NCBI RefSeq assembly: GCF_002259755.1 | Contig: NZ_MWWY01000036.1 | Span: 85 to 56,780 of the forward strand | Reading direction: 5' to 3' | From: Bifidobacterium hapali | Lineage (GTDB): Bacteria; Actinomycetota; Actinomycetes; Actinomycetales; Bifidobacteriaceae | DNA: 56,696 nucleotides | Shown: piece by piece, positions 1 through 8,627 of the stretch | Layout: every line of letters begins with the position of its first letter | Position numbering within the stretch: position 1 is the stretch's first letter | Made by a program: the position numbers and the translations under genes | The notes under the pieces: generated by a model | Databases searched by the model: none | Seen by the model: only the letters and a program-made list of their open reading frames with translations | Told to the model about the DNA's origin: nothing

Positions 1-250
1 AGAGTTCTTCCACAAGAGGAGCTTCCAGGGCGTCACGATCGACGAGTTCATTGCGATGCTGGACGAGTACATGGTCTGGTACCGGGACAAGCGCATCAAA
101 CTCGAATACGGGATGAGCATCATGGACAAGCGCATCCAGCTCGGGCTCGTCGCCTGAACACATGTGATATCGTTCTGAACGACCATTCAGACAACGAAGT
201 CCAACAAAACGTCACCACCCCCAAACGCGGATACCAACTTGACAAAACAC
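1..250 (+). mobile_element. IS3-family insertion sequence, right end (partial)
   Basis: The left edge of the window holds the last 51 codons of an IS3-family OrfB transposase (frame 2-157, stop TGA at 155-157). The run IDEFIAMLDEYMVWYRDKRI is the familiar end of the rve integrase core of this family, where the pattern xYxxWYNxxRI is usual. About 90 bases of non-coding IS end follow, and the IS256-type gene resumes near 250-252, so the insertion point lies there. The start of the element is outside the window, so completeness and activity cannot be judged. Confidence 0.75.
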
Positions 251-251
251 A

Positions 252-422
252 GGCCCGGTACGCCTTGCGATCCCCGCTGCGCTCGTAACGGGCGGCGCCC
301 GTGATCTCGTCGGCCTCGGCGTCGAGCATTGCGTTCAACGTCTCCTCGACGCTTCTACGGACCATCCGGTCCAGGGTGGTCTCCAACATGGCCTGGTCGA
401 CCTGTAGAATCTGCTGTGACAT
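252..422 (-). pseudogene. IS256-family (mutator-type) transposase, N-terminal stump
   Basis: From the ATG at 422, preceded by an AGAGGG ribosome site, about 56 codons read MSQQILQVDQAMLETTLDRM and continue through a helical region to DRKAYRA, which matches the start of IS256-family transposases, where the next residues are normally GHYxR. Here the frame runs into the IS3-family end instead. The DDE catalytic domain is therefore missing from this side. It is a disrupted gene; the remainder should lie left of the window beyond the IS3 element. Confidence 0.7.
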
Positions 423-559
423 GGCTTCGTGCCCTCTTTCCAATCGCGATTTGTTTTGTTTGGCGACAGAAAATCGTACACAGGACACGAGCCATGCCCT
501 TTCATCTCAAGCCCAAGCCAAAGTGCGCAAAATTTCGGGCCTTATCGCAGTAATTGTCA

Positions 560-586
560 CAACTGGTAACTTTATCTTACCAGTTG
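560..586 (-). terminator. Hairpin after the AraC gene
   Basis: CAACTGGTAA at 560-569 pairs perfectly with TTACCAGTTG at 577-586 across a 7-base loop. It lies 31 bases past the stop of the AraC-type gene on the minus strand. No long T-run follows, so it is a probable rather than certain terminator for the peptide operon. Confidence 0.45.
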
Positions 587-617
587 AGATTAATGAGGTA
601 GTTGTTGGGATGACTGC

Positions 618-1661
618 TTAGACAGTGTTGTAAAGACGTTTGGGAAAAGCGGCGCGGTACTGACGTGGAGTGAGTCCAGTGCGACGCTTGAAAACGCGCA
701 TGAAATATTTGGGATCGTCGTAGCCAACTTCGCGGGCGATATCGGCTACTGGTGACGCGGTAGAGCTGAGCAGTTCGCGAGCGCGATCGATACGATATTC
801 TGCGATTTGTTCGACGACGCTGATGCCGAACGCACGCCGATACACTGACGTGAGATAACTCGGTGAATAGTGGAATCGTGCTGCGATACCGGAGACGGTG
901 ATGTTATCGCACGCATTGGCCATGATCCATGCGCGTACGGCTAACATTGGCGCAAGACCGGATTGACTGGTTGAGTGTTGTTGTGTGATGGTGGACTGCG
1001 CGGAATCGGCTGAAACGTTCAGGTAAGACTGAGTGGTCGGACCAACCACTGGACTGGAACCCGCGTATGAGCCGCCATGCCAACGGCCAGCTACATCGGC
1101 GTCTGTCGCGAGTATTGGTCGACCATCCGCACGAATGCCCACAATACCTGTAGGTTTCACTGATGCAGTGTTTATTTCTGATCGAATTTGCGCGCTAATT
1201 TCAAGCAACAGACTTGTTGCGGAATAATCACAGTACACATTGCGATGCGGACCGAATCGCGCATACAAATCGATAAGTTGACCACAGAGTACTGCCACAC
1301 GATCAGGATCAATCACGCGACTTCGATCAGGAATGATCACTACATGGTCGTCTTGCGGTAGGGTGAAGTCGTCAACCATCTGCGCGTCTGGCATCCGAAA
1401 ATGCATCCAGTAGAATTCGAGATCATCGGTGATGATATCAGCTCCAGCATGCTCTACACCAACCGGCAGTAAGATAATCTCCCCTGCATGAACACGCATC
1501 GTACGCTCGCCCACACGAATTGGCAATACGCCACGACGTACGAACATGAGTTCAAACGAGTCGATAGTGCGCTGGGCATGACGCCACCCTGGACCGGACA
1601 CGAATTGGCCGATCGATACGAATTCCACTGGTCCTTTCAGACGACCAATCATCATGTTCAT
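618..1661 (-). CDS. AraC-family transcriptional regulator
   Basis: 347 residues. The N-terminal half looks like an AraC cupin sensor (about residues 10-110, with the HAGEIILLPVGVEHAGAD stretch). The C-terminal 100 residues hold the double helix-turn-helix: the first around VSGIAARFHYSPSYLTSVYR, the second around VADIAREVGYDDPKYFMRVF, ending in the standard TGLTPRQYR motif. A low-complexity stretch with many Ser, Thr and Gln (about 195-235) links the two. The start at 1661 has TAAGGAG 8 bases upstream. It lies 24 bases after the C39-like peptidase gene and is most likely the last gene of the peptide-uptake operon, so it probably controls that operon in response to a peptide or sugar; the ligand cannot be told from sequence. 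Confidence 0.88.
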   Translation of the reverse strand: MNMMIGRLKGPVEFVSIGQFVSGPGWRHAQRTIDSFELMFVRRGVLPIRVGERTMRVHAGEIILLPVGVEHAGADIITDDLEFYWMHFRMPDAQMVDDFTLPQDDHVVIIPDRSRVIDPDRVAVLCGQLIDLYARFGPHRNVYCDYSATSLLLEISAQIRSEINTASVKPTGIVGIRADGRPILATDADVAGRWHGGSYAGSSPVVGPTTQSYLNVSADSAQSTITQQHSTSQSGLAPMLAVRAWIMANACDNITVSGIAARFHYSPSYLTSVYRRAFGISVVEQIAEYRIDRARELLSSTASPVADIAREVGYDDPKYFMRVFKRRTGLTPRQYRAAFPKRLYNTV

Positions 1662-1685
1662 ACAGCGCTCCTTAGCGTAGCTGTA

Positions 1686-2708
1686 TTAGAAAATCAGCAT
1701 GGCTTGAGCAGAACGAGGAGTATCGTAGCGGATCATCAAGTCGAGATCTTTCGGCAAAACCGGCATCTGACATGCGTCGACTGAAGTTTCTCCAAAGTCA
1801 GCATCAGTCCACGGGTCGTCGATAAGCAGTGCGCCACTCGACTGATCGCGACCGGTTACAGTAATCCAGTGCGGGCAAGCCTCGCCGTGCATATGCAGCT
1901 CGTCAATCAACACCACCGCCATATGACCGGCATCTACGAGCGCAGCGATATCATTCGCGTCAAAAGGCTCAGTCTCTACTGGGACGCCGCGCTCGTGCAC
2001 TTGCCGCTCAAATGCCTGCTGTGTGTCGCGAGCCATCGCAGCGTCGAGAATGCCCAGCCGACTGTCAGGATGCAGAACTGGTCCAGCGTTTGACACGCGA
2101 ATCGTGGGATGTGCACCGCGTCGTTCGGCTGCCAATGCTAAACCGTACGGCTCGCAGGCAACCGCAATTGTCGCTTCACGCCACATTTGCAATTCTTCGT
2201 CGCGTGTAGGTTTAGGTGCGATACCAAGTCGGTACATGGCAGTGAGCACGGCAACCGGACCGCACGTAAATTCTGTAGTTTGCCGATAATGCTCGTCTGA
2301 GTTGGTGGTCAGTTCCGTACCGTTATGATCAAGATCATATTTGATCACCGTGATGTCTGGTTCTTGCAATGATTGTTGCTGAGCGAACGTGATCAAGCCA
2401 TCCCACAGTTGCTTATCACCGCCGATTGCGGTGAGCTTCTGCTGAGCGGTGTGTGGACGATGATAACCGAGTACCGCCGCGATCTGGGGTTCTGCTGTTG
2501 GCTCAGTTGTTGACGCTCGGCCAGCTACCTCAACCGATTCAGTTGTCAACGTATCATCTTCAGTATCCGCGATCGCAAGATAGACTGTGCGCACGAGTGC
2601 TCCACCAGCCTTGGCCAGCGCAGCCGCAGTGTTCTCAGGCAAAGCAATACCGTTGATCGCGCGCGGCGACTCGCCTTGTGCAACAGTAACAGCACAATAT
2701 CGAGTCAT
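1686..2708 (-). CDS. C39-like cysteine peptidase domain protein
   Basis: 340 residues from the ATG at 2708, chosen because AGAAAGGAGCCCC sits just upstream; a longer frame starting at 2756 has no such site. The C-terminal two thirds resemble the peptidase C39-like (papain-fold) family also known as DUF3335. A possible triad is Cys149 in EFTCGPVAVL, His280 in CPHWITVTG and Asp298 in LLIDDPW. No signal peptide or membrane segment is seen, so it should act in the cytosol. Residues 1-110 are not recognised. It sits between a peptide ABC transporter and an AraC regulator on the same strand, which suggests processing of imported peptides; this role is inference. Confidence 0.7.
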   Translation of the reverse strand: MTRYCAVTVAQGESPRAINGIALPENTAAALAKAGGALVRTVYLAIADTEDDTLTTESVEVAGRASTTEPTAEPQIAAVLGYHRPHTAQQKLTAIGGDKQLWDGLITFAQQQSLQEPDITVIKYDLDHNGTELTTNSDEHYRQTTEFTCGPVAVLTAMYRLGIAPKPTRDEELQMWREATIAVACEPYGLALAAERRGAHPTIRVSNAGPVLHPDSRLGILDAAMARDTQQAFERQVHERGVPVETEPFDANDIAALVDAGHMAVVLIDELHMHGEACPHWITVTGRDQSSGALLIDDPWTDADFGETSVDACQMPVLPKDLDLMIRYDTPRSAQAMLIF

Positions 2709-2818
2709 GTGGGGCTCCTTTCTTTGAGTATCTTGCATCAATCGTTCGTTTACCATGCTCGTGGCAACGTCCTTTAAGGGGAACTGCTGCGCGTTATGTC
2801 AATTATGGCGGTCAAAAC

Positions 2819-4513
2819 CTAGTGCGTTGTTGGCGTAGCTGCCGTGTCATCGTCAAGGCTGGGCGGCATAGCGGCGATGAGCGTGCGTACATAATCATGC
2901 TGCGGATGAAGCATGACTTGATCAGTGGTGCCGGTTTCAACGATTCGTCCATGCCACATCACAGCAATGCGATCGGAAATACGCCGTACCGTATCAAGAT
3001 CATGCGAAATGAACAAAATCGCTAAACCGAGTCGTTCTCGCAAATCGAGCATCGTTTCGAGCACATGTGTTTGAATATTGGCATCCAGCGCAGTCACTGC
3101 CTCATCAGCAACCAACAGTTTTGGCTCAGGCGCAAGCGCACGAGCGATCGCCACGCGCTGACACTGGCCGCCAGACAATGTGCCAGGCTTTCGATCAATA
3201 AGATTCGACTCCAAACCGACTTTGCTCATTAATGATCGAATCGCAGCATCATCATGCGGTTTACCAGAGATCTTAAGCGCTTCAGTAAGTGTGCGTCGCA
3301 CTGTCATGGTCGGATTCAACGAACCGTACGGATTCTGGAATACCAGCTGCGCTTGCTCACGCGACCACGCAACATGGTTACCTTGCGCATCCACGTAAGC
3401 AATACTGCCGGAATCTGGCGTTTCAAGTCCGACTAAACACCTCGCAACCGTAGATTTGCCCGAACCAGATTCACCGACCAATCCCACGATTTCACCGGCA
3501 CGCACGTGCAATGACACATCGTCAACAGCCGGAACGGACGCACCAGCAAACGTTTTCACCACATGCTCGGCTATGACAACATCCTTACCCGGTTCAGTAC
3601 GCGTGCCAACATGCAATTTAGCATGCGCTTCAAGCAGTTCACGCGTATACGCCGACTTCGGATGATGCATTACCTGTTCACGATCACCCTCTTCCACAAC
3701 CAGACCATCATGAAACACCACTAAATGATCAGCTCGCTCAACCGCTAAAGCTAAATCATGCGTAATGAGCAACATCGTCATGTGCCGTGATGCGCGCAAT
3801 GATTCCAGCAAGTCGAGCACAGTCTGCTGCGTTGACGCGTCCAATGCCGTAGTCGGCTCGTCTGCGATCAACATACGCGGCTGTGGTGCGAGCGCGGCCG
3901 CAATTGCAACGCGCTGACGCATACCGCCAGACAGTTCATGCGGATACGCGTCAGCCACAGCCGGGTCAAGACCTACATCAGTGAGCAGTGAAATAACCGC
4001 ATCACGAGTACTGCGATGGTCATACGACTGATCAGATTTGCGTAAGCCGTCCGCAATCTGCTGACCGATGCGACGCAGCGGGTCAAGTGAGGAGAACGGG
4101 TCTTGCGGTAGCCACACAATCGTAGTCCCACGAATCGTTCGCCACGCACGCTCGCCAGCAGCGAGGTTAACCGGTTCACCAAACAGCTCATATTCACCAC
4201 TCGTCTGTGATCGTTCAGGCAACAGTCCAGACAGTGCCTTCGCAGTTACTGACTTACCGGAACCAGATTCGCCGACGACAGCGACCGTCGCGTTGGTTGG
4301 AATCGTCAAGTCAACGCCACGAATAATATCTTTGCCATCAATCGCAACATGTAGTCCGCGTACTTGTATGGCAGGCGGCACGGATGTAGCAGTCGGCATC
4401 GTCGGCACAGTAGAACTGACGTCTGCCACTGCAGCCGCTGTAACTGATGTATCAGACGCGTTTGCTGAAGCGGTTAATGAAGTCAGAGATGACGATGAAG
4501 TTGCGCGAGTCAT
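2819..4513 (-). CDS. Peptide ABC transporter, fused double ATPase (DppD-DppF type)
   Basis: 564 residues with two complete nucleotide-binding domains in one chain. Domain 1 has Walker A GESGSGKSVT at 81-90, signature LSGGMRQRV and Walker B LIADEPTTALD. Domain 2 has Walker A GESGSGKSTV, signature LSGGQCQRV and LVADEAVTALD. It energises import by the two permeases encoded just upstream. The C-terminal cysteine-bearing oligo_HPY extension seen in the other peptide ATPase of this window (48914-51073) is absent here. Its start codon overlaps the stop of the upstream permease by one base (TGATG), so translation is likely coupled. The first 45 residues are Ser/Thr/Ala-rich and may be a linker or a start set too early. 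Confidence 0.9.
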   Translation of the reverse strand: MTRATSSSSLTSLTASANASDTSVTAAAVADVSSTVPTMPTATSVPPAIQVRGLHVAIDGKDIIRGVDLTIPTNATVAVVGESGSGKSVTAKALSGLLPERSQTSGEYELFGEPVNLAAGERAWRTIRGTTIVWLPQDPFSSLDPLRRIGQQIADGLRKSDQSYDHRSTRDAVISLLTDVGLDPAVADAYPHELSGGMRQRVAIAAALAPQPRMLIADEPTTALDASTQQTVLDLLESLRASRHMTMLLITHDLALAVERADHLVVFHDGLVVEEGDREQVMHHPKSAYTRELLEAHAKLHVGTRTEPGKDVVIAEHVVKTFAGASVPAVDDVSLHVRAGEIVGLVGESGSGKSTVARCLVGLETPDSGSIAYVDAQGNHVAWSREQAQLVFQNPYGSLNPTMTVRRTLTEALKISGKPHDDAAIRSLMSKVGLESNLIDRKPGTLSGGQCQRVAIARALAPEPKLLVADEAVTALDANIQTHVLETMLDLRERLGLAILFISHDLDTVRRISDRIAVMWHGRIVETGTTDQVMLHPQHDYVRTLIAAMPPSLDDDTAATPTTH

Positions 4514-5322
4514 CAGGCCTCCCGTTCACTGATTTCAGTAATCCAATCGCCAACAATGTTGAGCGCAATTGATGTGACGATAATGGCCACGCCGGGCGCG
4601 ATTGCTGCAAACGGATTGTCGAACAGTAGATTGCGCGCGTCAGACAGTTGCCGACCCCAGTCTGCATCTTGTGGTGAAACACCGAGGCCAAGAAACGACA
4701 GCGATGAGAGCGAGACGAGCGCGTTACTCATGTCAAGGAAGAGAGCGGCTCCCACCAACGGACGAATCACTGGGAATAGGTGGAATGTGAGCGTGCGCAG
4801 TGGACCCAGTTGCAGCAGACGCGTCGCGTCAAGGAATGGATCATTGATGTGTGCGAGCGCACCCGATCGTACGAGACGCACCTCGTAAGGGGCATACAAA
4901 ATCACGAATACGAGCACGTTCGTCCAATATCCGCCGCCGATTACGCCTGCGACAACGATCGCGAGCAACAGTGTCGGTAACGACAGCATGAGTTCGACCA
5001 CGCGTGAGATGAGCCAGTCGACCCAGCCGCCGACGTATGCTGCGGTTAATCCGAATATGAGTCCGATTGCCATTGCGCCGACTGCGATCGTCACCGGTCC
5101 AGTGATTGCAGTGCGTGCACCAGCGAGGGTGAGTTTGAGCACATCGCGTCCGAGAGCGTCAGTGCCGAGTGGATGATCTGCGTCAGGTAGCGCAGTGGAC
5201 AGGAGGATATTTTGGTTGAGCGCGCCGGCGCTGAGTGCAGGCACAGCGCTGAGTATGATCACGATCGCGAGCACCGCGAGCGCGATGATTTGGGGCAATC
5301 GATGCCAAAGTTTAGTGATCAT
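4513..5322 (-). CDS. Peptide ABC transporter permease (DppC type)
   Basis: 269 residues, within the normal range of about 270-300 for the family. Hydrophobic segments are visible at about 12-30, 78-100, 115-140, 185-210 and 235-255. The stretch LSFLGLGVSPQDADWG is diagnostic of DppC/OppC-type permeases, and the EAA-loop region precedes it (ARLLQLGPLRTLTFHLFPVI). The start overlaps the end of the DppB-type gene by four bases and the stop overlaps the ATPase start, giving a tightly coupled run of three transporter genes. The substrate is probably a short peptide, judged from the family and the neighbouring peptidase. Confidence 0.88.
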   Translation of the reverse strand: MITKLWHRLPQIIALAVLAIVIILSAVPALSAGALNQNILLSTALPDADHPLGTDALGRDVLKLTLAGARTAITGPVTIAVGAMAIGLIFGLTAAYVGGWVDWLISRVVELMLSLPTLLLAIVVAGVIGGGYWTNVLVFVILYAPYEVRLVRSGALAHINDPFLDATRLLQLGPLRTLTFHLFPVIRPLVGAALFLDMSNALVSLSSLSFLGLGVSPQDADWGRQLSDARNLLFDNPFAAIAPGVAIIVTSIALNIVGDWITEISEREA

Positions 5323-6425
5323 CGCGTCACCTCCTGTGCACGATCGTTTGTTGTGGCTGTGGTTTGAGTTGAACTTGTCACGTTTGTACGGTCTGCGTTA
5401 TCAGCAAGTTGATCATTACTGTTCTGATCGTTACTGATCAAACCTGCACGACTGTTTGCGCTGATCGTTCGTGATCGTAACCGTGGATCAATGAGTGCAG
5501 CTAGTGCGTCGACAATCGCCGTCGCTACGCAAATGATCGTCGCCATGATCATCGTGATCGCTTGCACTGTCGGAATATCCTTAAACGTCACCGATGACTG
5601 TAGTAACGTACCGAGTCCACCGATCGAAAACGTCGTTTCAACGATTACCGTACCGGAAACCAACGTCGCAATCAGCAAGCCAGACGACGTGACGATTGGT
5701 AGCGCAGCGTTACGCAGTTGCGCAAGTAGAATTGTGCGACGTGATACTCCACGTGATCGTGCGAACAGCGTGTAATCAGTATCGATCTGTTTAATCAACG
5801 ATGCACGCGAAATCTTGACCACTGAAGCGATTAAGCCAATCGCCAATGTGATCGACGGCAGCAGAAGATGCCAAATCGCATCAGCAAAACCGCCGTCTCC
5901 TAAACCGTAAATCGGAAACCAACCAAGCTGCACAGACAGCACATACAGCAGTAATAAACCGATTGCGAAACTCGGCGCGCTCAAGCCAGCCACAGCGAGT
6001 GCAGTCACCAGCCGATCCTGCCAACGACCGTTACGTCGCGCAGCAAGAATACCCAGCGGCAAGCCAATAATCAACGCAATCGCCAATGCCATTACCGCTA
6101 ATGCCAACGTAATCCACGCACGTTGACCGATCATTTGACCAACCGGCAACTGCGTGCGAATCGACACACCAAAATCACCATGCAGCAAATTATTCGCCCA
6201 CCGCACATACTGTTGCCACAACGGTTCATCGAGATGATACTGTGCGCGAATCGCAGCAAGCTGTTCCGGACTGACCTTCTTCGCACCGGCCAGCGTACGC
6301 GCCGGATCACTGTTGGTCACATACAGCAAACTGAACGTAACCAGTGACAGCACGAATAGTAACAACAGCAGATTCACCAGCCGTCTGCCGAGGAACTTCA
6401 ACGCGCGCAACAGTCCTCCTCTCAT
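5319..6425 (-). CDS. Peptide ABC transporter permease (DppB type)
   Basis: 368 residues. The N-terminus LGRRLVNLLLLLFVLSLVTF followed by a large external loop and SDPARTLAG is typical of DppB/OppB permeases. The conserved segment ending in ARSRGVSRRTILLAQLRNAALP is the EAA-type loop that docks the ATPase. About 45 residues at the C-terminus (NSRAGLISNDQNSNDQ onward) are Asn/Thr/Asp-rich and look like a disordered cytosolic tail, longer than usual for the family. The start at 6425 is 190 bases after the binding-protein gene; the gap holds two hairpins that could lower permease expression relative to the lipoprotein. Confidence 0.88.
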   Translation of the reverse strand: MRGGLLRALKFLGRRLVNLLLLLFVLSLVTFSLLYVTNSDPARTLAGAKKVSPEQLAAIRAQYHLDEPLWQQYVRWANNLLHGDFGVSIRTQLPVGQMIGQRAWITLALAVMALAIALIIGLPLGILAARRNGRWQDRLVTALAVAGLSAPSFAIGLLLLYVLSVQLGWFPIYGLGDGGFADAIWHLLLPSITLAIGLIASVVKISRASLIKQIDTDYTLFARSRGVSRRTILLAQLRNAALPIVTSSGLLIATLVSGTVIVETTFSIGGLGTLLQSSVTFKDIPTVQAITMIMATIICVATAIVDALAALIDPRLRSRTISANSRAGLISNDQNSNDQLADNADRTNVTSSTQTTATTNDRAQEVTR

Positions 6426-6486
6426 GAGTGTGTCTCGTTCGTATATACCTTATATATGATTGCTCAGTCCTTAATATATACGGCCA

Positions 6487-6588
6487 GGCTCCCCCGAAGG
6501 AGAGCCATTTTGTGTTGCAAATATATGATCATATGATCATGCGGCAGACAGTGCGGAATGGTTTTTCCGAACAATCTGCCGCATGATC
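6487..6588 (-). terminator. Two hairpins between binding protein and permease genes
   Basis: GATCATGCGGCAGA at 6535-6548 pairs perfectly with TCTGCCGCATGATC at 6575-6588. A second, imperfect stem made from GGCTC and GAGCC spans 6487-6506. Such intercistronic hairpins after a lipoprotein gene often act as partial terminators or 3'-end stabilisers; here that is inference. No T-run follows either. Confidence 0.45.
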
Positions 6589-6614
6589 AACGGACGCTCA
6601 GTTACTGTGCTCAG

Positions 6615-8267
6615 TTACTGTTGCTCAACAAAGTCAGCAGCCCAGTTCGTGCCGAGCCAGAACGTGTCGATATTCTTCAAACCGACACCCTTGCGGGTAG
6701 CGACAGCAGCCTTACCCCAGTAGACCGGCGAGTAAATATCCTGCTCCAGAGCGGTCTTCGTGGTTTCGAGCACAATGTTCAGCTTTTCAGTCGTGTCGCT
6801 GAGTGTACCGATCGAATCAGTCTTCGCGGCAACCTCATCATCCTTCCAGTTGGCAGGATTTGCACCCGCACCTCCGGCAGCGAGCAGCCACGACGTGACC
6901 TCGTTCGGTTGCGGAGTGGTCGGGTTGTAAATCATCCAAGCAACACCTTGCTTGCCGTTGCCAACCTCGCTCAGCCACTGCTCAAGCGGAATTTCCTTGA
7001 CGTCTAACGTGATGCCAAGCGGCTTAAGCGATTCAGCAAGCGCAAGGGATGCCTTGCCAACAGCCGGGTAACCGGTCGGATACGTGAGTGTGGTCGTGAA
7101 CCCAGATGCCTGCGAAGACTGCTTCAGCTCTTCTTTCGCCTTGTCGATGTTGTAATCGAGCGCTCCGAGATCCTTAACCGCTTCAGCAGCCTTGTCCTTA
7201 TCATTGTCGGTCCAGCCGGCCAGCTGCTCCGGCGAATCAATACTGGTCGCAACCTCGCCATAGCCCTTCAGCACGCCCTTGACGATGCTCGCCTTGTCGA
7301 GCGCGTAAGAGAACGCCTTGCGGACGTGAATATCATCGAACGGCTTCACACCTTGATCGAAGGTCAGACCGTAGTACGAACGATCAGAATACGCGGTAAC
7401 CTTGGCATCGTTCTTAGTCCACTGGTCCACTCCGGTAACCGGCACGTTGAACGAAGCGTCGACTTTGCCGTCTTGGAAGGCGAGCAGACGAGTGGAATCC
7501 TCAGTAATGAAATCCACGCGAACCGTGTCCGGACCGTCGTTCTCACCCCAGTAATCCTTGAACTTCTTGAGCGTTACGTGGCTGGACGGGTCGAATTCAG
7601 TGACCTGATACGGTCCAGTACCGTCGATGAGTTTCTTGGAAGAACCGTAGTCGGAGCCGGCTTCTTCACGGAACTTCTTCGAGGTGACAAACAAACCAGC
7701 GACGTTGGATACCTGCGTCGGGAATTCAGTTTGCGGCGTCTTCAACGTGATCGTGATCTGGTTGTCGCCGGTTTTCTCAACCTTATCGACATAATCCGGC
7801 CAGTAGACAGACAGACCAGGCGAGAGTTTAGCGTCGCGAGCGGTATTGATAGAGTCGATAATGTCGTCGGTGGTGAGCGTGCTACCATCGTGCAACTTAA
7901 CGTTCTGACGCAGGTCAAATACCCACGTCTTGTTATCGTCGCTGCTCCACTTTTCAGCAAGCGCAGGAACGACTTTACCGGTTGCGTCAACGCCGGTGAG
8001 TCCTTCCTGATAGAGAGCCGCAAGCTGATAGTTGGCGCTACCAGCTTCCTGATTGACGCTCAGAGTGCTCACGGCTGACGCGCTGGCGATCTTGAGATCT
8101 TTCAGTGGGGTGCCTGACGTGGTCTTGGCACCGGTTTCGCTGGGCTGCGCGGTGCCGTTGTTCGTGGTGCCCGTGTTGCCGCAGCCGGCGAGCGCCAGCG
8201 AAAGCGACAGAGCAAGTGCGATAGGTGCGAACACCTTCTTTGCAATATCTCGAGTTGTATGAACCAT
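6615..8267 (-). CDS. Peptide ABC transporter substrate-binding lipoprotein
   Basis: 550 residues from the ATG at 8267 (GAGGAC upstream); the frame stays open further upstream but lacks a signal peptide there. Residues 1-30 are a lipoprotein signal: basic MVHTTRDIAKK, a hydrophobic stretch, and the lipobox LALAGC. A Thr/Ser/Gly-rich linker follows, then a bacterial SBP family 5 fold: FDLRQNVKLHDGSTLTTDDI is the usual motif, and the C-terminal LPxxxW-like region is also visible. It is first in a minus-strand operon with both permeases, the double ATPase, the C39-like peptidase and AraC. The ligand is presumably a peptide; family 5 also includes nickel and sugar binders, so this is not proven. 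Confidence 0.88.
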   Translation of the reverse strand: MVHTTRDIAKKVFAPIALALSLSLALAGCGNTGTTNNGTAQPSETGAKTTSGTPLKDLKIASASAVSTLSVNQEAGSANYQLAALYQEGLTGVDATGKVVPALAEKWSSDDNKTWVFDLRQNVKLHDGSTLTTDDIIDSINTARDAKLSPGLSVYWPDYVDKVEKTGDNQITITLKTPQTEFPTQVSNVAGLFVTSKKFREEAGSDYGSSKKLIDGTGPYQVTEFDPSSHVTLKKFKDYWGENDGPDTVRVDFITEDSTRLLAFQDGKVDASFNVPVTGVDQWTKNDAKVTAYSDRSYYGLTFDQGVKPFDDIHVRKAFSYALDKASIVKGVLKGYGEVATSIDSPEQLAGWTDNDKDKAAEAVKDLGALDYNIDKAKEELKQSSQASGFTTTLTYPTGYPAVGKASLALAESLKPLGITLDVKEIPLEQWLSEVGNGKQGVAWMIYNPTTPQPNEVTSWLLAAGGAGANPANWKDDEVAAKTDSIGTLSDTTEKLNIVLETTKTALEQDIYSPVYWGKAAVATRKGVGLKNIDTFWLGTNWAADFVEQQ

Positions 8268-8530
8268 AATTGTCCTCTTCCCTCTAGGCATTTCCTGAGG
8301 TTTGCCCTCTAGGTCTGTCTGTGGTCGGCACTGCGGATGATTGTTGTATCTGTTATCTGTTTTTGAGGTTCCGCGTGCGCCATCGGTATACAAGGTACCG
8401 GATGCATGGACCAAGAGGAAATGAAGACGAGTGGGTGTGCCGGTTGAGGTATCAACGATTTCATGCCCGCTATAGGTTATTGGTATGGCGAGTTTAGCGG
8501 CGTGGCGGCAGGCTTTGCAGTGAAGATGAT

Positions 8531-8580
8531 TGAGGGGTAGTTACACTTTCGGAACATTCCGAAAGTGTAACTACCCCTCA
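8531..8580. repeat. TGAGGGGTAGTT palindrome, copy 1
   Basis: A 24-base arm beginning TGAGGGGTAGTTACACTTTC at 8531-8554 is followed by a 2-base loop and its perfect reverse complement at 8557-8580. It lies 47 bases after the GH127 stop and before the next promoter, where a terminator would be expected. Related palindromes occur at 40379-40436 and 55316-55373, with a half copy near 54939. Confidence 0.8.
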
Positions 8581-8627
8581 GACCGCTTCGCGGCAACATG
8601 TGAAACAGACGAGTGCTACATGACAAA

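Noticed and set aside
166..180. Operator copy inside the IS3 end
   Set aside because: ATATCGTTCTGA matches 12 bases of the sugar operator, but it lies in the terminal part of an insertion sequence far from the regulon and lacks the symmetric right half; probably chance.
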